DNA from: Microbacterium halophytorum
GTDB taxonomy: Bacteria; Actinomycetota; Actinomycetes; Actinomycetales; Microbacteriaceae
Direction of reading: 5' to 3'
Assembly (NCBI RefSeq): GCF_002970975.1
Contig: NZ_PNFA01000018.1
Location: forward strand, 1-64,000
DNA length: 64,000 nucleotides
This document shows, piece by piece, positions 1-8,923 of the stretch (position 1 is the stretch's first letter; each line of letters begins with the position of its first letter). The notes below the pieces were generated by a model, which saw only the letters and a list, made by a program, of their open reading frames with translations, made no database searches and had not been told where the DNA came from. The position numbers and the translations under genes are program-made.

Positions 1-13
1 CCCCCCCCCCCCC
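1..13. repeat. Run of 13 cytosines at the window edge
   Basis: The window opens with 13 consecutive C residues, 20 bp beyond the xylA stop codon. No other homopolymer of this length was noticed in the window. It may be real, or an assembly or contig-edge artefact; it is non-coding as far as can be seen. Confidence 0.6.
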
Positions 14-33
14 GTCCGCGTGTCAGTGCTGTG

Positions 34-1224
34 TCAGCGCGCGCCGAGCAGGTGCTCCGTCGCGAGCTGCTGCAGTCGCACGAAGCCGAAGCCCTTGCCG
101 CCGAAGTAGGCGTCGGGGTCGAAGTCCTCGTATGCCGAGCGGTCGGCGAGGAAGTCGTCGTACGTCTCGCCCGGGTTCAGGGTCGGCTCGCTCAGCTCCG
201 TGACCTTGGCCGAGGCGAGCACCTCCTGCACCTCGGGGTCGGCGCGGAACGCCTCGGCGCGCTCCTTCAGGAGCAGGTAATTGCGCATGTTCGCCGTGAC
301 CGAGTCCCAGACGCCCTCTTCGCTCTCGGTGCGGCTGGGCTTGTAGTCGAAGTGCCGAGGGCCGTCGTACGCGGGGCCGCCGGCCGGCGCGCCGTGCTCG
401 AGCAGGTCGACGAGCGAGAACGCGTTGTACAGGTCGCCGTGGCCGAACACGAGGTCCTGGTCGTACTTGATGCCTCGCTGGCCGTTGAGGTCGATGTGGA
501 ACAGCTTGCCGTGGTAGAGCGCCTGGGCGATGCCGGCCGAGAAGTTCAGGCCTGCCATCTGCTCGTGGCCGACCTCGGGGTTCACGCCGAACAGCTCGGG
601 CCGCTCGAGGGAGTCGGTGAATGCGATCGCGTGGCCGAGCGTCGGCAGCAGGATGTCGCCGCGGGGCTCGTTCGGCTTCGGCTCGATCGCGAACCGGATG
701 TCGTAGCCCTTGTCGGTCACGTACTCCGCGAGCAGGTTGACGGCCTCGCGGTAGCGCTCGAGGGCCGCCTGGACGTCCTTCGCCGAGTCGTACTCGGCGC
801 CCTCGCGGCCGCCCCACATCACGAACGTCTTGGCACCGAGCTCGGCCCCGAGGTCGAGCTGGCGGAAGACCTTGCGCAGCGCGTAGCGGCGCACCTCGCG
901 GTCGTTCGACGTGAAGCCGCCGTCCTTGAACACGGGCGCGCTGAAGAGATTGGTGGTGACCATCGGCACGATGATGCCGGTGTCGGCCATGGCGCCCTTG
1001 AGGCGATCGATCTGCTTCTGGCGCTCGGCATCGGTCGAGCCGAACGCGAAGAGGTCGTCGTCGTGGAACGTCAGGCCGTAGGCGCCGAGCTCCGCGAGCT
1101 TCTCGACGCCGTGCACGACGTCGAGCGCCGGCCGCGTCGGGCCTCCGAACGGGTCGGTGCCGTTGTAGCCGATGGTCCAGAGACCGAACGAGAACCGGTC
1201 GGCCTTGGTGGGGGTGACGGACAT
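34..1224 (-). CDS. xylA: Xylose isomerase
   Basis: Converts D-xylose to D-xylulose (and D-glucose to D-fructose) in the cytoplasm. The 396-residue product matches the short actinobacterial class in length and numbering: catalytic His54 and Asp57 (TFHDDD), Trp137 (MWGGREG), metal ligands Glu181, Glu217, His220, Asp245, Asp255 and Asp257, with Lys183 (IEPKPNEP) also in place. The last metal Asp (HFDYKP) falls at about residue 293. The start at 1224 is preferred over upstream ATGs because it is preceded by an AGGCAGGA ribosome-binding site and gives the family N-terminus MSVTPT. It is transcribed away from the neighbouring ABC operon. No xylulokinase is visible in the window, so the rest of the pathway must lie to the left or elsewhere. 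Confidence 0.97.
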   Translation of the reverse strand: MSVTPTKADRFSFGLWTIGYNGTDPFGGPTRPALDVVHGVEKLAELGAYGLTFHDDDLFAFGSTDAERQKQIDRLKGAMADTGIIVPMVTTNLFSAPVFKDGGFTSNDREVRRYALRKVFRQLDLGAELGAKTFVMWGGREGAEYDSAKDVQAALERYREAVNLLAEYVTDKGYDIRFAIEPKPNEPRGDILLPTLGHAIAFTDSLERPELFGVNPEVGHEQMAGLNFSAGIAQALYHGKLFHIDLNGQRGIKYDQDLVFGHGDLYNAFSLVDLLEHGAPAGGPAYDGPRHFDYKPSRTESEEGVWDSVTANMRNYLLLKERAEAFRADPEVQEVLASAKVTELSEPTLNPGETYDDFLADRSAYEDFDPDAYFGGKGFGFVRLQQLATEHLLGAR

Positions 1225-1256
1225 GGGATCCTGCCTTTCAGCGTCGCTGGTGAAAT

Positions 1257-1297
1257 GTTTGTGTCTCAAACTTATCAGGTCATCCGGATGCGGGCAA
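1257..1297 (-). promoter_or_regulatory. xylA promoter with palindromic operator
   Basis: On the minus strand a -35 TTGCCC (1292-1297) is followed after 17 nt by -10 TAAGTT (1269-1274). An inverted repeat GTTTG-N5-CAAAC (1257-1271) covers the -10/+1 region, where a repressor would block initiation. The arms resemble XylR-type (ROK) operators in general appearance, but no regulator is adjacent; the assignment is inferred. Confidence 0.5.
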
Positions 1298-1368
1298 CGG
1301 CCGAACCGCACATCGCGCCGCGCGTGAGTCCGATTCGTGACGGGAGGGTCACGGCTGGGTGTCGACGC

Positions 1369-1397
1369 TTGCGCTCGGGGCGTGGGAGCGGTTTCAT
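1369..1397 (+). promoter_or_regulatory. Candidate promoter and half operator before the first sugar ABC operon
   Basis: TTGCGC (1369-1374) and TTTCAT (1392-1397) are 17 nt apart. Between and over the -10 lies TGGGAGCGGTTTCA (1383-1396), whose left half equals the half-site of the CebR operator of actinobacteria (TGGGAGCG); the right half is degenerate. Regulation by a LacI-family protein encoded elsewhere is only a suggestion. Confidence 0.3.
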
Positions 1398-1463
1398 GGC
1401 AGGTGCGGCGGCGCGTTCCCGTGCCGCCGCCACCAAGAGTTCACGTCAGAGAGGACGTCTGCA

Positions 1464-2831
1464 ATGAGGACGAAGAGCGTTCAGCGCAGCGGGGCGGTGG
1501 CCGCGGGCGGCCTCGCCCTCGTGCTTGCCGTGTCGGGTTGCGCCGGAGATGACCTGGGCGGCGGCGGGGGCGGGGGCGGCGGCGACGCGACCGGCGACTG
1601 CAGCGCCTACGAGAGCTACGGCACGTTCGAGGGGGAGACCGTGGTGATCTCCTCGACGATCGAGGGCGTGGAGGGCGAGCAGCTGGCGCAGTCGTGGCAG
1701 GAGTTCGCCGACTGCACGGGCATCACGATCGAGCACAACGGCACGAACAGCTTCGAGTCGCAGATCTTCGTGCAGGTGGAGGGCGGCAACGCGCCCGACC
1801 TCGCGATCTTCCCGCAGCCGGGCCTGCTGGCGCGCATGGTCGAGGACGGCCACCTCGCCCCGGCGGAGGGCGGCTTCCTGGAGGCGGCCGAGGCGAACTA
1901 CTCGGAGGACTGGCTGAGCTACGGCAACGTCGACGGCACGCAGTACGGAGTGCCGATCCAGGGTTCGGCGAAGTCCTTCGTCTGGTACAAGCCGAGCCTC
2001 TTCGAGGAGAACGGCTACGAGATCCCCACGACGTGGGACGAGATGATGGACCTCACCGACCAGATCTCCGCCGACCACGGCAGCGACACCGTCAAGCCGT
2101 GGTGCTACGGCATCGAATCGGGCGACGCGACCGGATGGCCGGCGACCGACTTCCTCGAGGACATGGTGCTGCGCGAGGCGGGTCCCGAGGCCTACGACCA
2201 GTGGGTGAACCACGAGATCCCGTTCGATGACCCGCAGATCGTCGCCTCGCTCGACCGCGCCGGCAGCATCCTTCAGAACGAGGACTACGTCAACGGCGGC
2301 ATCGGCGACGCCCGATCCGTCGCGTCGACCGCGTGGGCCGACCCCGGCCTGCAGGTGCTCGACGGCAACTGCTTCATGTTCCGCGCGCCGAGCTTCTACG
2401 AGGCGCAGATGCCCGAGGGCACCGACGTCAGCCCCGACGGCGACATCTTCGCGTTCTACCTGCCGGCCGACTCGGCCGACGACACGCCCCTCCTGATCGC
2501 GGGTGACTACCTCGCCGCGTTCAACAACGACGAGGCGACGCAGGCAGTTGCGGCCTACTTCGCATCCCCCGAGTGGGCGAACACCCGCATGGAGATCGGC
2601 GGCATGGTCAGCCCGAACAGCGGCGCGCTGCCCGAGAACGCGTCGAGCGACGCGCTGCGCCTCACGATCGAGATGATGCAGGACGAGGGGGCCGTGGTCC
2701 GCTTCGACGCCTCCGACCTGATGCCGTCGCAGGTCGGCGCCGGCAGCTTCTGGTCGGAGATGACCGCATGGATCGACGGTCAGCAGGGCTCCGAGGAGAC
2801 GCTGTCGAACGTCGAGAGCACCTGGCCGTAG
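1464..2831 (+). CDS. Sugar ABC transporter substrate-binding lipoprotein (alpha-glucoside type)
   Basis: Captures a sugar outside the membrane and delivers it to the permeases encoded just downstream. The 455-residue product begins with a lipoprotein signal peptide (basic MRTKSVQR, hydrophobic stretch, lipobox VSGC near residue 22), followed by a run of nine glycines as a tether. The body is a family 1 extracellular solute-binding protein; the stretch around WCYGIESGDATGWPATDF and YDQWVNHEIPF is typical of AglE-like alpha-glucoside-binding proteins. The ATG at 1464 is chosen over the upstream start at 1359 because it gives a proper signal peptide behind AGAGAGGA. A neighbouring GH1 gene would also fit a beta-glucoside, so the substrate is uncertain. 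Confidence 0.88.
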   Translation: MRTKSVQRSGAVAAGGLALVLAVSGCAGDDLGGGGGGGGGDATGDCSAYESYGTFEGETVVISSTIEGVEGEQLAQSWQEFADCTGITIEHNGTNSFESQIFVQVEGGNAPDLAIFPQPGLLARMVEDGHLAPAEGGFLEAAEANYSEDWLSYGNVDGTQYGVPIQGSAKSFVWYKPSLFEENGYEIPTTWDEMMDLTDQISADHGSDTVKPWCYGIESGDATGWPATDFLEDMVLREAGPEAYDQWVNHEIPFDDPQIVASLDRAGSILQNEDYVNGGIGDARSVASTAWADPGLQVLDGNCFMFRAPSFYEAQMPEGTDVSPDGDIFAFYLPADSADDTPLLIAGDYLAAFNNDEATQAVAAYFASPEWANTRMEIGGMVSPNSGALPENASSDALRLTIEMMQDEGAVVRFDASDLMPSQVGAGSFWSEMTAWIDGQQGSEETLSNVESTWP

Positions 2832-2840
2832 CCCGCATCC

Positions 2841-2875
2841 GAGCGGCCGGGGCGCCATCAGCGCCCCGGCCGCTC
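2841..2875 (+). terminator. Strong hairpin between binding-protein and permease genes
   Basis: Perfect 15-bp GC-rich stem (2841-2855 with 2861-2875) and loop CATCA, 9 nt after the stop codon and just before the next ribosome-binding site. In sugar ABC operons such hairpins usually give partial termination or 3'-end protection, so that the binding protein is made in excess over the permeases. No U-tract follows. Confidence 0.7.
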
Positions 2876-2895
2876 GCCGCCTGAAAGGTGTCACC

Positions 2896-3873
2896 GTGGG
2901 GTTCTTCCTCTATTCGAAGACGGGGCAGCTCGTGCTCGCCGTGCTCGTCTTCCTCGCGCTCGTCGCGATCCTCCTGCTCATCGCCCGCGCCGTCGACGGC
3001 TTCCGCGGCCGGCGCCAGACCTACGCCATGGCCGCCGTCTTCGGCGGGCCTGCGCTCCTGCTGCTCGCCGTCGGCCTGATCTACCCGGCCATCCGGACGA
3101 TCTGGATGTCGTTCTTCGACGCCCGCAGCGAGACCTTCGTCGGCGCCGACAACTACGCCTACCTCTTCCAGGACGGCATCGTCGCGCTCGTCAACACGCT
3201 GCTCTGGGTGATCATCGTGCCGCTCGGGTCGACCGTGATCGGCCTCGTCTACGCCGTGCTGATCGACAAGTCGCGCTTCGAGAAGGTCTCGAAGTCGCTG
3301 CTGTTCCTGCCGATGGCGATCTCGTTCGTCGGCGCCGGCATCATCTGGAAGTTCATGTACGAGTACCGCGGGGCGGCGCAGGAGCAGATCGGTCTGCTCA
3401 ACGCCGTCATCACGTCGCTCGGCTTCGAGCCCGTTCGCTTCCTGCAGGACTCCCCGTGGAACACCCTGTTCCTGATCGTCGTGATGGTCTGGATCCAGGC
3501 GGGCTTCGCGATGGTCGTCCTCTCCGCCGCGATCAAGGCGGTGCCGACCGACATGATCGAGGCGGCTCGCCTCGACGGGGCGAACGCGTGGCAGCTGTTC
3601 ACGCGGATCACGGTGCCGTCCATCCGGGCCTCGCTCGTCGTCGTGGTCACGACGATCAGCATCGCGACGCTGAAGGTCTTCGACATCACCCAGACGATGA
3701 CGGGCGCCGAGTTCGGCACGCAGGTGCTCGCGAACGAGATGTACGACTGGTCGTTCACGTTCGGCGACAACGGCATCGGATCGGCGATGGCCGTCGTCAT
3801 CTTCGTGCTCGTGATCCCGATCGTCGTGTACAACGTGCGCCAGATGAACAAGAACAGGGCGGTGCGCGGATGA
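2896..3873 (+). CDS. Sugar ABC transporter permease (MalF/AglF type)
   Basis: First membrane subunit of the carbohydrate importer. The 325-residue protein starts at GTG 2896 behind GAAAGGTG. It has an N-terminal hydrophobic segment (about residues 12-33), a second around 45-70, and a core of further membrane helices. The EAA loop that docks the ATPase is visible as DMIEAARLDGANAWQLFTRITVP. The stop codon overlaps the start of the second permease (ATGA), so the two are probably translated together. No ATPase gene is present in this operon; a shared MsmK-type ATPase encoded elsewhere is the usual solution for this family. Confidence 0.92.
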   Translation: MGFFLYSKTGQLVLAVLVFLALVAILLLIARAVDGFRGRRQTYAMAAVFGGPALLLLAVGLIYPAIRTIWMSFFDARSETFVGADNYAYLFQDGIVALVNTLLWVIIVPLGSTVIGLVYAVLIDKSRFEKVSKSLLFLPMAISFVGAGIIWKFMYEYRGAAQEQIGLLNAVITSLGFEPVRFLQDSPWNTLFLIVVMVWIQAGFAMVVLSAAIKAVPTDMIEAARLDGANAWQLFTRITVPSIRASLVVVVTTISIATLKVFDITQTMTGAEFGTQVLANEMYDWSFTFGDNGIGSAMAVVIFVLVIPIVVYNVRQMNKNRAVRG

Positions 3874-4784
3874 GCACACAGCAGATCACCCAGGTGAACC
3901 CGACGAAGCGGCAGGGAAGCGCCGCCGGCAGCTTCAAGCGGCTCGTCAGCAACCGGATCGCTTCCGTCATCGCGCTCGTGATCGCGGTGCTCTGGACGGT
4001 GCCGACCTTCGGCCTGTTCGTGTCGTCGTTCCGGCCGGAGGCCGAGATCAAGTCGAGCGGCTGGTGGCACGTCTTCACCGACCCGCAGTTCACTCTCGAC
4101 AACTACCGGCAGGTGCTCGGCTCGTCGTCGACGACGGACCTGTCCGGGTTCTTCCTGAACTCGATCGTGATCGCCGTCCCCGCGACGCTCGCGCCCCTCG
4201 TGCTCGCGATCATGGCGTCCTACGCGTTCTCGGTGCTCGAGTGGAAGGGCCGCGATCTCGTCTTCGTAGGCGTCTTCGCGCTCCAGGTCGTTCCGCTGCA
4301 GATGGCGCTGATCCCGCTGCTCCGCCTCTTCTCGGGCAGCGCGATCGCCGACGTCTTCCCCTTCCTGTCGATGTGGGTCGCGCACACGATCTTCGGCCTG
4401 CCGCTGGCGATCTTCCTGCTGCACAACTTCATGTCGGAGGTCCCGCGCGATCTCATCGAGGCGGCGCGCATCGACGGCGCGGGGCACGTGGCGGTGTTCC
4501 TGCGCATCATGCTCCCGCTCATGCTGCCGGCGATCGCGAGCTATGCGATCTTCCAGTTCCTCTGGGTCTGGAACGACCTGCTCGTCGGCCTGACGTTCTC
4601 GGGCGGATCGCAGACGGTGCAGCCGCTCACGGCGGCGCTGTCCGCGCTGACGGGCAACCGCGGCCAGGACTGGCACCTGCTCACGGCCGGCGCATTCGTC
4701 TCGATCATCATCCCGCTGATCGTGTTCTTCGCCCTGCAGCGCTACTTCGTGCGCGGCCTGCTGGCGGGTTCCGTCAAGGGGTGA
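3870..4784 (+). CDS. Sugar ABC transporter permease (MalG/AglG type)
   Basis: Second membrane subunit of the importer, 304 residues. The start at 3870 overlaps the stop of the first permease by four bases. It has one N-terminal membrane segment (about residues 27-50), a large periplasmic-side loop and a core of helices with the EAA motif DLIEAARIDGAGHVAVFLRIMLP. The C-terminus RYFVRGLLAGSVKG is the characteristic MalG-family ending. The longer open frame starting at 3456 runs through the upstream gene and is not credible. Confidence 0.93.
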   Translation: MSTQQITQVNPTKRQGSAAGSFKRLVSNRIASVIALVIAVLWTVPTFGLFVSSFRPEAEIKSSGWWHVFTDPQFTLDNYRQVLGSSSTTDLSGFFLNSIVIAVPATLAPLVLAIMASYAFSVLEWKGRDLVFVGVFALQVVPLQMALIPLLRLFSGSAIADVFPFLSMWVAHTIFGLPLAIFLLHNFMSEVPRDLIEAARIDGAGHVAVFLRIMLPLMLPAIASYAIFQFLWVWNDLLVGLTFSGGSQTVQPLTAALSALTGNRGQDWHLLTAGAFVSIIIPLIVFFALQRYFVRGLLAGSVKG

Positions 4785-4791
4785 CACCTGT

Positions 4792-4823
4792 CGCGGCGCC
4801 CCGGGCTCCACCGGGGCGCCGCG
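4792..4823 (+). terminator. Hairpin between permease and GH1 gene
   Basis: A 13-bp perfect GC-rich stem (4792-4804 with 4811-4823) and loop GCTCCA lie in the 111-bp gap after the second permease. This could end or attenuate the ABC transcript before the glucosidase gene. No U-run follows. Confidence 0.6.
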
Positions 4824-4895
4824 CTCGCCCTGACCAGGCCGACATCGCGCGGCAGGGCGGACCGCGTCCGCCCGCGAACAGAGGAGAAAGACCCG

Positions 4896-6299
4896 ATGAC
4901 CGACTACCGCACCGTTCCGCTCGACTTCCCGCCCGGCTTCGTCTTCGGGTCGGCGACCGCCTCGTACCAGGTCGAGGGGGCCGCCGCCGACGGCGGCCGG
5001 ACGCCGTCGATCTGGGACACGTTCAGCCACACCCCCGGCCGCATTTGGAACGACGACACGGGCGACATCGCGTGCGACCACTACCACCGGATGGACGAGG
5101 ACCTCGACCTGATGGCTGAGCTCGGCCTGCAGGCGTACCGCTTCTCGATCTCATGGTCGCGCGTCATGCCGAACGCCGGCAGCGCCGTGAACCCCACGGG
5201 CATCGGCTTCTACTCCCGACTGGTCGATGGCCTGCGCGAGCGGGGCATCCGGCCGATCGCGACCCTCTACCACTGGGACCTCCCGCAGGAGCTGGAGGAT
5301 GCGGGCGGCTGGCCGAACCGCGACACGGCGCACCGCTTCGCCGAGTACGCGGCCCGCACGGTCGAGCACCTGGGCGACAGGGTCGACACCTGGACGACCC
5401 TGAACGAGCCGTGGTGCTCGGCCTACCTCGGCTACGGCTCGGGCGCCCACGCGCCGGGGCGCACGAACGGCGCGGACGCGCTCGCCGCGGTGCACCACCT
5501 CAACCTCGCGCACGGCCTGGCCGTGCCGGAGATCCGGCGCGCAGCGACGAACGATCCGGGCGTCTCGGTGACCCTCAACTTCCACGTGCCGCGCGGTGAG
5601 GACGAAGCGGCGAGCCGCGTCGACGCACTCGCGAACCGGGCGTTCACGAGCCCGATGCTGCGGGGGCGCTACGACGATGACCTGCTCGAGATCACGCGCG
5701 GCGTCACCGACTGGGGGTTCCTGCGCGAGGGCGACCTCGCCCAGATCCGGCAACCGCTCGACGTTCTCGGGGTGAACTACTACTCGACCGTCACGGTCCG
5801 CGCGTGGGACGGGACGGGGGAGAAGGTCAACAACGACGGCCACAAGGACGTCGGCGGCTCGCCGTGGCCCGGCCTCGACGACGTCGAGTTCCTGCCGCAG
5901 GAAGGCCCGTACACCGACATGGGCTGGAACATCGCGCCCGACGGGCTCGAGGAGCTGCTGGTGTCGCTGCACGAGCAGTTCCCCGATCAGCCGCTCATGA
6001 TCACCGAGAACGGGGCCGCCTTCCCGGATGTCGTGGAGCAGACGGCCGAAGGGCCGCGCGTGCACGACGCGGAGCGGACGGACTACCTGCTCCGCCACTT
6101 CGGCGCCGCGCGCCGCGCCGTGGACCGCGGCGTCGACCTGCGCGGCTACCTCGTATGGTCGCTGCTCGACAACTTCGAGTGGGGCTACGGCTTCTCGAAG
6201 CGGTTCGGCATCGTGCGAGTGGACTACGCGACGGGCCAGCGGACCGTGAAGGACAGCGCGCGCTGGTTCTCGCGGGTGATCGCTGAGAACGCCGCCTGA
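4896..6299 (+). CDS. GH1 beta-glucosidase
   Basis: Retaining beta-glycosidase of family GH1, 467 residues, the usual bacterial length. The acid/base Glu171 lies in TLNEPW and the nucleophile Glu371 in ITENGAAF; the N-terminal [14 protein letters not shown] and C-terminal [12 protein letters not shown] signatures are intact. There is no signal peptide, so it works in the cytoplasm on sugar brought in by the preceding ABC importer. The start follows GAGGAGAAAG. The GH1 identity suggests a beta-glucoside such as cellobiose or a plant aryl glucoside, while the binding protein resembles alpha-glucoside binders; this conflict cannot be settled from sequence alone. Confidence 0.95.
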   Translation: MTDYRTVPLDFPPGFVFGSATASYQVEGAAADGGRTPSIWDTFSHTPGRIWNDDTGDIACDHYHRMDEDLDLMAELGLQAYRFSISWSRVMPNAGSAVNPTGIGFYSRLVDGLRERGIRPIATLYHWDLPQELEDAGGWPNRDTAHRFAEYAARTVEHLGDRVDTWTTLNEPWCSAYLGYGSGAHAPGRTNGADALAAVHHLNLAHGLAVPEIRRAATNDPGVSVTLNFHVPRGEDEAASRVDALANRAFTSPMLRGRYDDDLLEITRGVTDWGFLREGDLAQIRQPLDVLGVNYYSTVTVRAWDGTGEKVNNDGHKDVGGSPWPGLDDVEFLPQEGPYTDMGWNIAPDGLEELLVSLHEQFPDQPLMITENGAAFPDVVEQTAEGPRVHDAERTDYLLRHFGAARRAVDRGVDLRGYLVWSLLDNFEWGYGFSKRFGIVRVDYATGQRTVKDSARWFSRVIAENAA

Positions 6300-6323
6300 G
6301 CACCGCGCGGGCGCGGCTCGGCG

Positions 6324-6350
6324 CCATCCGATCCCTCCTCGGCGCCGAAG
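6324..6350 (+). promoter_or_regulatory. SigK-type promoter of the dipZ-like gene
   Basis: CCATCC (6324-6329) and CGAAG (6346-6350) are separated by 16 nt, ending 27 nt before the start codon. The same CCATCC-N16-CGAA arrangement precedes the fasciclin gene at 9594-9621. As I recall, CCATCC and CGAAT are the -35 and -10 elements described for mycobacterial SigK. Confidence 0.65.
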
Positions 6351-6377
6351 ACATGGTGACGAGGAAAGGACGCCGCC

Positions 6378-8090
6378 ATGTCGTTGGTCATCATCGGTCT
6401 GCTCGGGGGACTGATCACGGGAATCTCACCGTGCATCCTGCCCGTGCTGCCGGTCATCTTCCTCAGCGGCGGCGCGGAGTCCGCGCGGACCGCTGAGGCC
6501 GGCTCGCCGACGGTATCGCGTTGGCGGCCGTACCTGGTCGTGCTGGGCCTGATGACGAGCTTCACCCTCGTCACGCTCCTCGGATCGTTGTTGCTGGGCG
6601 CCCTCGGGCTGCCGCAGAGCATCATCCGCTGGGCGGGGATCGCCTTGCTCGTGCTGATCGGCATCGGCCTCCTCGTTCCGGCACTAGAACGTGTGCTGGA
6701 GCGTCCGTTCAGCTGGCTGCCGCGGAGAGAGGTGTCGAATAGGAGGAACGGCTTCGCAGTCGGTCTCGCGCTCGGGACCGTGTTCGTTCCGTGCGCCGGT
6801 CCGGTGCTCGCGGCGATCATCGTCGCCGGTTCGACCGGAAGGATCGGGCCGGGCACGGTGCTGCTCACGGTGGCGTTCGCCGTCGGCGTGGCGGTCCCTC
6901 TGCTCCTCTTCGCCCTCGCGGGGCGCGGCGTGGTCGAGCGGATACGCGCGTTCCGCAGGCGCGAGCGCGGGCTGAGGATCGCAGCGGGCATCGCGATGCT
7001 GGCGCTCGCGGTCGGTCTCGTGTTCAACGCTCCCGCCGCCCTCCAACGCCTCGTTCCCGACTACACGGCGCCGCTGCAGGAACGCTTCTCCGAGGACGAC
7101 GACGTGCGAGAGGCCCTCGACCTCGGGGGCATCGTGACGGACGAGAACCGGGAGCTCAGCAACTGCTCCAATGGGGCCGACTCGCTCGAATCCTGCGGGA
7201 CGGCTCCGTCGCTGCGGGGGATCGAGGAGTGGCTGAACACCGACGACGGCGCAGCCATCGCCTTGGACGACCTCAGGGGGGAGGTCGTGCTGATCGATTT
7301 CTGGGCATACTCCTGCATCAACTGCCAGCGCAGCATCCCGCACGTGGTGGCATGGGACGAGGCATATCGGGGGTCAGGGCTGAACGTGATCGGCGTCCAC
7401 TCGCCGGAGTACGCGTTCGAGAAAGACCCCGCCAACGTCCGGGCAGGGGCGGAGTCCTTCGGCATCACGTACCCCGTGGCTCTCGACAACGATCTCGCGA
7501 CGTGGACGAACTACCGCAACCAGTACTGGCCCGCTCACTATCTCATCGACGCAGAAGGCACAGTCAGGCACATCTCGTTCGGTGAGGGGAACTACGCCGC
7601 GACGGAGAAGCTGATCCGGGAGCTCCTGCGCGACGCCGACGCGACGGCAGAGCTCCCGGCGGCGACCGACGTGGCGGACGAGACGCCGGACGACCCCGGT
7701 CGCACGCCGGAGACGTTCCTCGGCTGGACCAAAGAGCACAACTACTCGGGGGACGCCCCCTACCAGGCGGGCGATTCGGAGTTCTCCTATCCGTCCGACC
7801 AGCCGGCCGATTCGTTCGCACTCGACGGCGGATGGACGCTCGAGACCCAGTACGCGAACCCCACGGGCGCATCCTCAGGCGTGCGTCTGGCCTACACGGG
7901 CAGCGAAGTGCGTGTGGTGCTGGCGGGCGAGGGGCGCGTCACGGCGCGCGTCGACGGCGCCGACCCCGAGACGATCGACGTGTCGGGGACCCCGCGGTCC
8001 TACGGCCTGCGCAAGGGGGACCCCCAATCCGGCGTCATCGAGCTGCGAGTCGGGCCCGGGGTCCAGGTGTACTCGTTCACCTTCGGGTGA
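6378..8090 (+). CDS. dipZ: DipZ-like protein: CcdA membrane domain fused to thioredoxin-like domain
   Basis: Moves reducing power across the membrane to extracytoplasmic thiols. The 570-residue protein has a CcdA/DsbD-like N-terminal half (to about residue 220) with several membrane helices and the paired cysteines SPCILP and VPCAGP. A TlpA/thioredoxin-like domain follows, with active-site CINC (Cys313, Cys316). The C-terminal domain of about 120 residues resembles the carbohydrate-binding-like domain at the end of Mycobacterium tuberculosis DipZ. It sits with sigK, rskA and an MPT83-like gene, the known mycobacterial partners of dipZ, and has its own SigK-type promoter. Start follows GAGGAAAGGA. 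Confidence 0.92.
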   Translation: MSLVIIGLLGGLITGISPCILPVLPVIFLSGGAESARTAEAGSPTVSRWRPYLVVLGLMTSFTLVTLLGSLLLGALGLPQSIIRWAGIALLVLIGIGLLVPALERVLERPFSWLPRREVSNRRNGFAVGLALGTVFVPCAGPVLAAIIVAGSTGRIGPGTVLLTVAFAVGVAVPLLLFALAGRGVVERIRAFRRRERGLRIAAGIAMLALAVGLVFNAPAALQRLVPDYTAPLQERFSEDDDVREALDLGGIVTDENRELSNCSNGADSLESCGTAPSLRGIEEWLNTDDGAAIALDDLRGEVVLIDFWAYSCINCQRSIPHVVAWDEAYRGSGLNVIGVHSPEYAFEKDPANVRAGAESFGITYPVALDNDLATWTNYRNQYWPAHYLIDAEGTVRHISFGEGNYAATEKLIRELLRDADATAELPAATDVADETPDDPGRTPETFLGWTKEHNYSGDAPYQAGDSEFSYPSDQPADSFALDGGWTLETQYANPTGASSGVRLAYTGSEVRVVLAGEGRVTARVDGADPETIDVSGTPRSYGLRKGDPQSGVIELRVGPGVQVYSFTFG

Positions 8091-8102
8091 GCCAGGGCTG
8101 CT

Positions 8103-8142
8103 CCGCCCGGCGGTGCCCGCAGTCCGGGCACCAGCCGGGCGG
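8103..8142. terminator. Bidirectional terminator between dipZ and rskA
   Basis: Long hairpin in the 65-bp convergent gap: 8103-8119 pairs with 8125-8142 over 17 bp, with a single bulged A and loop CAGTC. It can serve both the plus-strand dipZ and the minus-strand sigK-rskA transcript. Confidence 0.75.
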
Positions 8143-8155
8143 TCGGCGGTGCGGG

Positions 8156-8923
8156 TCAGGTGATCTCAACCGCGACGACGGGTTCGGTAGTCGGAGCCCC
8201 CGTCGGCGAACCGCCCTCGTCCTCGACCGTCACGGCGACGACGTCGCCGGCGGCGATGTCGTCGCCGAGCAGGACGGGCTCCTGATCGCCGCCGTCGAAG
8301 AGCCCCGCGGACACGGGGGTCTCGTCGCGGACGATCCAGAGCTCGTACTGCTGGCCGTCGTCCAGCACGGGGATGTCCTCGCCCGTGACGACCGCCTGGT
8401 CGAGCTCCTGCGACCAGTGCAGCTCGACTGTGCCGCCTCCCGCGAGGTCGCTCGATGCGCTGCGGGCGTCGTCGGCCTGCTCGATCTCGTCGAGCGCCGT
8501 GACAGCGGGCGGGCCGTCGAGCAGGTTCATCGTCACGATGCCGCCGACGGCGATCCCGGCGATCACCGCGATCGACGCGGCGAGCGTCCACGCGGTGCGG
8601 TGGCGGGGGCGGCGATCGTGCTCTTCGGGGCGCGCTACGCCGGCCTGCCCCTGATCGTGCGCCTCCTCCGCGGCGTCGTCGCCGTGCGAGTCGTGCTGCG
8701 GCAGATCGCCGATCTGTGCGAGCAGCGCCTCCCTGACGGATGAGGGCGGCTCGAGCTCGCGGATCGCCTCGGCCAGGAGAGCCGCGGTCTCGTCCTCCTG
8801 CGCGGCGCGGCGCCGAAGGTCGTCGTCGGCCGCGATGGCGGCGTCGAGCATGCGCTCCTCGTCCGCGTCGAGCGCATGGAGGGCGCGCGCGGCGAGCAGC
8901 TCGTCGAACTTCTCGTCGTTCAT
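8156..8923 (-). CDS. rskA: Anti-sigma-K factor RskA
   Basis: Membrane-bound inhibitor of the sigma factor encoded immediately upstream. The 255-residue product has a cytoplasmic N-terminal sigma-binding part (residues 1-108), a single membrane helix (about 111-132) and an extracytoplasmic RskA domain (WSQELDQAVVTGEDIPVLDDG, YELWIV). It contains no cysteine and no zinc-binding HxxxCxxC motif, as expected for RskA. The start at 8923 overlaps the sigK stop (ATGA), so the pair is translationally coupled; the longer frame up to 9253 lies inside sigK and is rejected. In mycobacteria RskA is removed by regulated proteolysis, which releases SigK. Confidence 0.93.
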   Translation of the reverse strand: MNDEKFDELLAARALHALDADEERMLDAAIAADDDLRRRAAQEDETAALLAEAIRELEPPSSVREALLAQIGDLPQHDSHGDDAAEEAHDQGQAGVARPEEHDRRPRHRTAWTLAASIAVIAGIAVGGIVTMNLLDGPPAVTALDEIEQADDARSASSDLAGGGTVELHWSQELDQAVVTGEDIPVLDDGQQYELWIVRDETPVSAGLFDGGDQEPVLLGDDIAAGDVVAVTVEDEGGSPTGAPTTEPVVAVEIT

